Of a stretch of DNA of 64,000 nt, positions 58,632-64,000 are shown in pieces. Position numbers and translations under genes: made by a program. The stretch lies in contig JAECUM010096223.1 in the NCBI GenBank assembly GCA_016617855.1, positions 62,001 through 126,000 of the forward strand, given 5' to 3'. The notes below the pieces were generated by a model, which saw only the letters and a program-made list of their open reading frames with translations, was not told where the DNA came from and ran no database searches. Position 1 is the first letter of the stretch; every line of letters begins with the position of its first letter. This DNA comes from Megalonaias nervosa (taxonomy: Eukaryota; Mollusca; Bivalvia; Unionida; Unionidae).

Positions 58632-60019
58632 ATGTCATTAAAAGTGGAAACTTTTCTTTCTAGTCCAATTCAGGAGCAGTTGGATAGTCTGAAGAAAGAT
58701 GAGTTGCTTGAACTTGCCAGAAAGTACGATCTTTCTGAAGCAAAATCTTCCTTAACGAAACAAGAAATTAAAAACATTTTGATTCAGTATTTGGTAGAGA
58801 AGAATGTTTTTGATAAAAGTGTTTTGGCTTCGGTCAGTAAGTCGGTATCAGACTCTGACATAAAAGTAATGGAATTAAAAATGAAATACAAGATGGAATT
58901 GTAGTTAAGGAAGCTCGAGCTTCAGAAAGAGGAAAGGGAGAAAAAAAACAAATGCAATTTGAAGAGAAGCAATTGCAATTGCAATTTGAAGAGAAGGAGA
59001 GAGAGAGAGAGAGAGAGACAGGAAAGAGAGAATGATAAACAAATGAAATTACAATTTGAGAAAGAGGAGAGGGAGAGAGACAGGAGAGGGAGAAAGATAA
59101 ACAAATGCAAATGGAGTTACAGAAAGAACAAATACAATTGGAGTTTCAAAAAGAACAAATGCATGTACAGATCCAAAAGGAGAAGGATGAAAAGGAATTC
59201 CAAATTAAAATGAAAGAATTTGAGCTGGCAAGTGAAAAGCATGATCCCACTTTACATACAAATTCAAGTTTTGACATTACAAAAAATATTAGGTTAGTTC
59301 CCCCTTTTAGCGAAAAGGAAGTAGACAGATATTTTATATTTTTTGAAAAAGTTGCTGAAAATTTGAAATGGCCAAGGGAGCATTGGACTCAATTATTGCA
59401 ATGTGTACTTTTTGGCAAAGCCCAAAATATTTATGCATCCCTGTCAGTACAACAGAGTTCTGACTATGGTTTGGTTAAGAAGTGCATCCTAAAGGGTTAT
59501 GCGTTAGTCCCTCAGGCTTATTGGCAAAAATTCAGAAACTATAAAAAACAACCTCGACAAACTTATGTCGAAATTGCAAGAGAAAAAGAGCAGTTATTTG
59601 AGAGATGGTGCTTAGCTAAGAAAGTTGAACATGATTATGAAAGTCTTAAACAACTTGTATTCCTTGAAGAGTTCAAAAACTGTATCCATTATGACATTAA
59701 AACTCATCATGAAGAGCATAAGATCAAAACTTTGGAAAATGCTGCTCTTGCTGCTGATGAGTATTCTTTAACTCATAAAGTTCTTGTTGTAAACAAATCT
59801 TTCACTCAGCAGTCTACTAGTAGAAAGGTATTTCAGCCTAATACGACTCCTTCTAAAACTCAGTCTGGCACAACTTCTAAAAATCAAGCTTCTGATAAAC
59901 TTGATTCAAAATCCTTGTCTATTCCTACGTGTACCTATTGCAAGAATAAAGGACACATCATTTCTGATTGCTTCAAATTGAAATATAGGTGGTGCTTTAC
60001 AGTTTCATATTTTGCATAG
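58632..60019 (+). pseudogene. gag: gag remnant: N-terminal domain, coiled coil, capsid, zinc knuckle
   Basis: The first ATG after the primer site opens a frame of 90 codons that ends in a TAG at 58902-58904. After it, a Glu/Lys/Gln-rich coiled-coil region (58920-59220) has lost frame at A-runs and at a (GA)n tract near 59000. From 59105 one frame runs for 304 codons. It has an extended helix (to residue about 45), a capsid-like alpha-helical region ('DRYFIFFEKVAENLKWPREHW', 'LLQCVLFGKAQNIYASLSV', residues about 75-225), a Ser/Thr-rich linker, and one zinc knuckle CTYCKNKGHIISDC (59930-59971, CX2CX4HX4C). The frame stops 15 codons later, where protease would be expected. In the family Gag builds the particle and binds RNA. 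The stop, two or more frameshifts and the lost pol make it a pseudogene, though the 3' half is intact. Confidence 0.85.
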
Positions 60020-60743
60020 GGTTAGAATTTTAAAGAAAAAGAATTTCTCCGGGTTTCCTCACTAGTTATACTGGCTATTTAAAAAAGACCTTGTATATCT
60101 TAGGTATTGTTCAAAGAACCTTTAATTCCTTTTATTTTGGTGTATGATTGATGGGAGTAATATGGGTTATAGAGTATACAGCTTGGCCTTACTCCAGATG
60201 TGCACCTTTCAAAAAAGTGCTAGCTCCACTTGGTCATTTTCACTTCCTGAACTTCAGAAGTTAATTGTAAAAAAAAAAGAGCCGATAACTTTTTTACATT
60301 TTATATATCTGGTAATTAATTCATTGCACTTTCAGAAGCTGGTTTTGTTTAGTCTGGCAAAATTCATTTTCCCTATTTTAATAGGTGCTAAGGATAGTGT
60401 ACTTTAGACAAATTCAGGCAGATTTTTGGAGCACAAGGGAGCAGTCATTTTAGTTAGCAGTGTGCTAAGATCATTTACAATTTCCAAAAGTACAATCTCC
60501 AAACAACTTCAGCCACATTACATCAAAGTAGCATAGAGGTATGCCAACATTCTCTCCACTGTGCATGTTTTAAATGCAAATAACTTCACTTTACATATGT
60601 CACTCTCTCAAAAGTACATAATAACTGGTGAGCGCCCCCTTAAAGAGTACATAGGTATTATTATATGATTTAATTTTAATTGTATGGCTGAAATATTTAA
60701 GTCGCAAGCATTAAAATAGTCCTTTTGAATAATTCTCCTGTAT
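60020..60743. other. Interior of the LTR element without recognisable pol
   Basis: This should hold pol or the polypurine tract but shows neither clearly. An A10 followed by 'gagccg' at about 60270 is the only purine tract. The 87-codon frame at 60144-60407 has no domain. Origin unknown: it may be a secondary insertion or the scar of a deletion. Confidence 0.4.
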
Positions 60744-61592
60744 TTCATGGGATTCAATATTTTTTCAAGTAAATTCTGTTTATTTAGAACGTAAAACCTA
60801 TTACAGAAGCATTATTTTTAGCTCACTTTGGTACACAGTTTTGTAAACATCGAGTTATAATGATTGGCTATTTCCAAGATCATTTTGGCCCGCATGTTAA
60901 CTGGATTGTAAACAGCCTTTCTTTTTTTAAATATATTTTCAGTGTGATAATTTGGTTCTTAGATAGGGTTATTCTAGCTACGTGACAATTGGCATTTTTT
61001 TTTTATTACGCTGTTCGATGTTAAGAGACCACATGACCAGGGCAACACGTGAAACTGAAATGATGTTTTAGTTAGGTTTTAATACTTATTCTCAGAGTTT
61101 TTCATTTAGTCGTATTCTTGACACCTTGAGGATACAAGGTGTTTTATATTGTTGCTGCCGGCTTGTTTTGAAGTTTTTCTATTTTTGGAATTTAATAATT
61201 TATTCTCTAGAAGACTAAACAAGTGTACCTTTTTATAAAAAGTTCTGGGACAAAGAAATTCAGTGGAAATTTATTCTGGAGTCATACGGAAACATAAACT
61301 GTGATTCAATCAAGGATCTGTTACCACCCGTACAACGGTCGCATCTGACTTCATCGCCTCCATATTGGAATTTCATCGAGATTCTAACCTGGATTTTGTT
61401 AGAGCTGTTTAGTTATAGGACTTGTATTTTTCAATCCTAGGATTAAATTTTGGATTATAATCACAAACCGTAAGTCCTATTTCCAATTTTTCAATTGTTT
61501 TCTAAGGGAAATAAATTATTTTGTTAAAATATACAAAGTTTGTTGGCTTCACTCTTTTCTCTTGTTACTTTTGTACGAGCCTACACATGACA
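60744..61592 (+). repeat. 3' LTR, first ~100 bp not matched
   Basis: Homology to the 5' LTR starts at 'tttcatgggattc' and runs to 'cctacacatgaca'. One CACGTG is mutated to CACATG, while the other (61046-61051) is kept. TGACGTCA has become TGACTTCA (61346-61353). An extra 25-bp segment with 'ttgttgctgccggcttg' is present. The terminal GTAACA reads ATGACA. I could not find the counterpart of 57562-57658. Confidence 0.85.
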
Positions 61593-61685
61593 CACTTAAA
61601 AGGAAGATTTGATTTTATCTCACATTCCTGAAAATCCTTTTCACCCTGCAGAGTGTCAATCCCTTCTATGGACTTTTGTTTGCTT
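61593..61685 (+). repeat. Right flank of the LTR insertion: remainder of the long repeat
   Basis: 'taaaaggaagatttgattttatctcacattcctgaaaatcc' and 'agtgtcaatcccttctatggacttttgttt' resume the 3' end of the repeat seen at 35152-35235. Confidence 0.7.
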
Positions 61686-62472
61686 TATGGTGAGAGCCTG
61701 AGAGGGGACAATATACCATGACTGATACATTTTGTAGGATTTATAAAGATGTTGAACATTTAAAGTGTGCCTGATAATTTACATCTTTCATGGGCATAGT
61801 TGCTATGATTTCAAGTAACAAGCAGGAAAAATTGCAAGATCCACTCAAGTTAAGCAATAATATGAATAAATTGGCTGTGCATTTTGCTTTTTAACTGATA
61901 CAGTGATAGCCCTTGCCATTAATTGCTCAGCTGACACCTTCATTTCCATAAGTTGGCTTATACATTTAAATCAGTCATAGCTGTACCATTATAACATATC
62001 TGTAGCCGAAGTCTTCCAGCCATATATTGAGAAAACTACAGTCATATCTGACACTTTTATGATTTTGCACCAGCTCTTGTGCAATACGTGTATGTTACTT
62101 AGTCTTGTTATGATGGGGAGGGTTTCCTTCTGCACAATCCATGATGGCTTTTCACCAAAGTCTTCATGTATAAAAGTGCTGCTTGTCTAATGTGCTTAGA
62201 ACCCTTCAGAGTTTGCATGCATTCCCATTACAATACAAGCGCTTTTGTCGAGTGGCTAACTCAGGAAGTTGATGTTTCATTTTATCAAAAACATGAGTCT
62301 TGAAATTCTAGTTTAATTGCATTTAAGAAATGTTTCTTCTACCCTCATGGCTGACATGGATTGCAATGTGAGGCAGTTTTTTTGTTCATTTTTGGCATAG
62401 CTGTTTCATTAAGTTTTGTTTAGCATCCCTCATGAGTGCAAGAAGTAAAATTGAATTTATTTGTTTCATAAT
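61686..62472. other. No gene seen
   Basis: AT-rich DNA. Confidence 0.45.
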
Positions 62473-62618
62473 TTGGGGAAAACATAAAGCTAATCTTTAA
62501 CTGAATACTACCAAACTATTGTGGTATTTGTAATTTTGTACACATTGGGGAAAACATAAAGCTAATCTTTAACTGAATACTACCAAACTATTGTGGTATT
62601 TGTAATTTTGTACACATT
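62473..62618. repeat. Exact 72-bp tandem duplication
   Basis: Units 62473-62544 and 62545-62616 are identical as read (from 'ttggggaaaacataaagc' to 'ttttgtacaca'). This is a very recent duplication or a possible assembly artefact. Confidence 0.93.
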
Positions 62619-64000
62619 TACATCGATGTCTTTTTTTTCAGGGTTAGAATTTTTTCCCACAAGTATTATTTTATGTCCATAATATAACATACCTTATCAG
62701 AGGTGAGAAGATTTTTTAAAAATCTTCTCATTCCTTGGAATGAGTGTAGTGTGGAAACCACTCATCCAACCCATAACTTTACTTTTTCTCTAAAACAGCA
62801 ACATGCATATGTATACAATAAAATTTGCCTTGATAGATGCATTCTCTACCAATGCAAAGTGGTCTCAAGACTGGTGGTCTGTCAGTGCAGGTCTTTGCAA
62901 GAAGGCCAGTGTTCATGGTTGAAATTCAGCTGGGTTTTAGAAGAAAAGTACCCATAATTATTGTACATTTATAATTCTTGTTAAAATGGTACAAAAATAG
63001 CACTGTGACAAGTATATAAGTTTGTTTTACAGTAAGTGGCAGTCAGATTTACCTTATAAATCTAAATAAATTGGTAATCAGACAACATTTTCCCTCATGT
63101 TCAGATCAGTCTGCACTCTGTAGACTTGACTCGGCAGTTGTGGTTACAAATGCCACCCATGGAATTTTTTCACCCAGTTTGACTTTATGTTGGTCTACTG
63201 GCTAGCACATTTTGACTACAACTGTATAAGTTTCGTAAAGTTTTAATCAAAGATTTCCTTGGATGTTTTGCCTTCTCTTTTTCCTGGTTACTGGATGTAC
63301 TTCATCACCTAGCACCTGATTGTGATATCCAGACTGGAATTATTCATTTGTATTACTGTTGTAAAATGCTACAAGTGACCATCTAATAATCAAAAATAAA
63401 ATTGATAATTTTTTTCTAGATATATATTTTGATCAGACTATTAACATATCTTGTGCTAGAGGAAGAATGGTAATGATCTAGTTTTCAGCCCATGATTATA
63501 AATTGTTGAATTTTTCGAGGGATGAATTTGTTGTTGAAATGAAAAGTATCTTATAAGGATGACATTTATCTGAAGATGTTAAGTTTTTGAAAGTTTTTGA
63601 AGAAATTTTGCATAATGGTGACGTGTATTTGGAACACAGTTTCTCCCTTGGCAGTTTTGATCCAAGCAAGATGAGAGGATGGGTGATTTTATTTTTCTTG
63701 TGCTCAACTTAGACAATATAATATAGTATAATGACCCTGTATTCATCAAGATGTGCATGCTAATGACATTTTACAACTGCAATGACGTAAATAAATCTGT
63801 TTTATCTTGTTCCCAGTATTATTCCCAATATGGCCAAAATGCTCATTCTAGTTCAGTATAGATTTAGCATATCAATTTTTCAGTAAGCGAGGATGTGTTC
63901 CCATAGCTTAAACAGTGTTCTTTGCATTTAAGAATGAGATCCATTGCTAGAAACCAGTACTTAACACTCTTTCAAATGACAGTTCTATTAAGCATCAAAA
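62619..64000. other. No gene seen
   Basis: AT-rich DNA to the window end. The 84-codon frame at 62703-62957 has no domain. A short inverted pair 'gagaagattttt/aaaaatcttctc' lies at 62706-62730. Confidence 0.45.

Larger units (their letters stand above)
57562..61592 (+). mobile_element. LTR retrotransposon, gag-only, inserted in a long repeat
   Basis: Layout: 5' LTR 57562-58475, primer site 58485-58502, gag remnant 58632-60019, about 0.7 kb without a recognised product, then 3' LTR homology from about 60744 to 61592. Insertion ends are supported by the interrupted repeat. Possible 4-bp target duplications are CAGT (57558-57561) and CACT (61593-61596), with one difference. No protease, reverse transcriptase or integrase is present, so it could only move by help from a related element. 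LTR divergence of a few percent by eye means it is not brand new. Confidence 0.85.

Noticed and set aside
59000..59040. (GA)n tract as an independent microsatellite
   Set aside because: It is part of the Glu/Arg-rich gag coiled coil, although slippage there probably caused the frameshift.
1..64000. CRISPR arrays, rRNA, bacterial operons or prophage
   Set aside because: No regularly spaced identical repeats with unique spacers, no rRNA motifs, and composition plus introns and SINEs show eukaryotic DNA.

Overview
This is AT-rich, repeat-dense eukaryotic nuclear DNA from an invertebrate, most likely a mollusc. The inference rests on four things: the lack of long host ORFs, the many tRNA-derived SINEs, the Ty3/Gypsy relics, and long interspersed repeats that open with a short 'AGCTCACCTGG..CCATGTGAGCT' palindrome, a signature I associate with bivalve and gastropod genomes. 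There are no operons, no rRNA genes and no CRISPR. Nearly every open frame longer than 60 codons lies in a transposable element, in a tandem repeat or in random AT-rich sequence. The window reads as intergenic or large-intron DNA colonised by mobile elements.

Region by region. At 1-2.7 kb there is a broken Ty3/Gypsy element on the minus strand (gag, protease and integrase, but no reverse transcriptase) with a tRNA-Leu primer site; a SINE head lies at its 3' end. At 4.65-6.1 kb there is a fragment of a long sub-repeat-bearing element, then a minisatellite with 51/51/48-bp periodicity. At 7-11.2 kb there are two copies of a hairpin-bearing MITE and another long interspersed repeat. At 11.9-13.4 kb there is an island of different composition, followed by a 185-bp hAT MITE with a perfect 8-bp target duplication. 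At 16-19 kb there are a duplicated 120-bp repeat, a 33-bp tandem repeat and a TTAA-flanked piggyBac-type MITE. At 20-31 kb there are several SINE families, microsatellites and a long repeat at 29-30.2 kb. At 34-41 kb there are more long repeats, a full-length SINE, MITEs and a dinucleotide tract. At 41.3 kb there is the best candidate host exon, a cysteine-rich 83-nt exon resembling a RECK cysteine-knot motif. At 45-46.3 kb there are a hairpin MITE and a pogo-type MITE. At 48.2 kb there is a near-perfect 127-bp fold-back. At 51.6-57.2 kb there are weak exon candidates, another long repeat and a 7th hairpin-MITE copy.

At 57.56-61.59 kb lies the best-preserved mobile element, an LTR retrotransposon on the plus strand. 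It has LTRs with TGTTAC/GTAACA ends, a tRNA-Pro-type primer site, a decayed gag with a zinc knuckle and no pol. It sits inside a copy of the long interspersed repeat, and an uninterrupted relative at 34-35.2 kb lets its ends be set.

The features most worth a second look are a MITE family whose copies fold into two mirrored internal hairpins inside an outer terminal inverted repeat (seven copies here), the RECK-like exon, the RT-less Gypsy relic, the higher-order minisatellite and the 11.9-13.4 kb island. All reading was by eye: boundaries of old repeats are approximate, and family names rest on termini and motifs, not on database searches.
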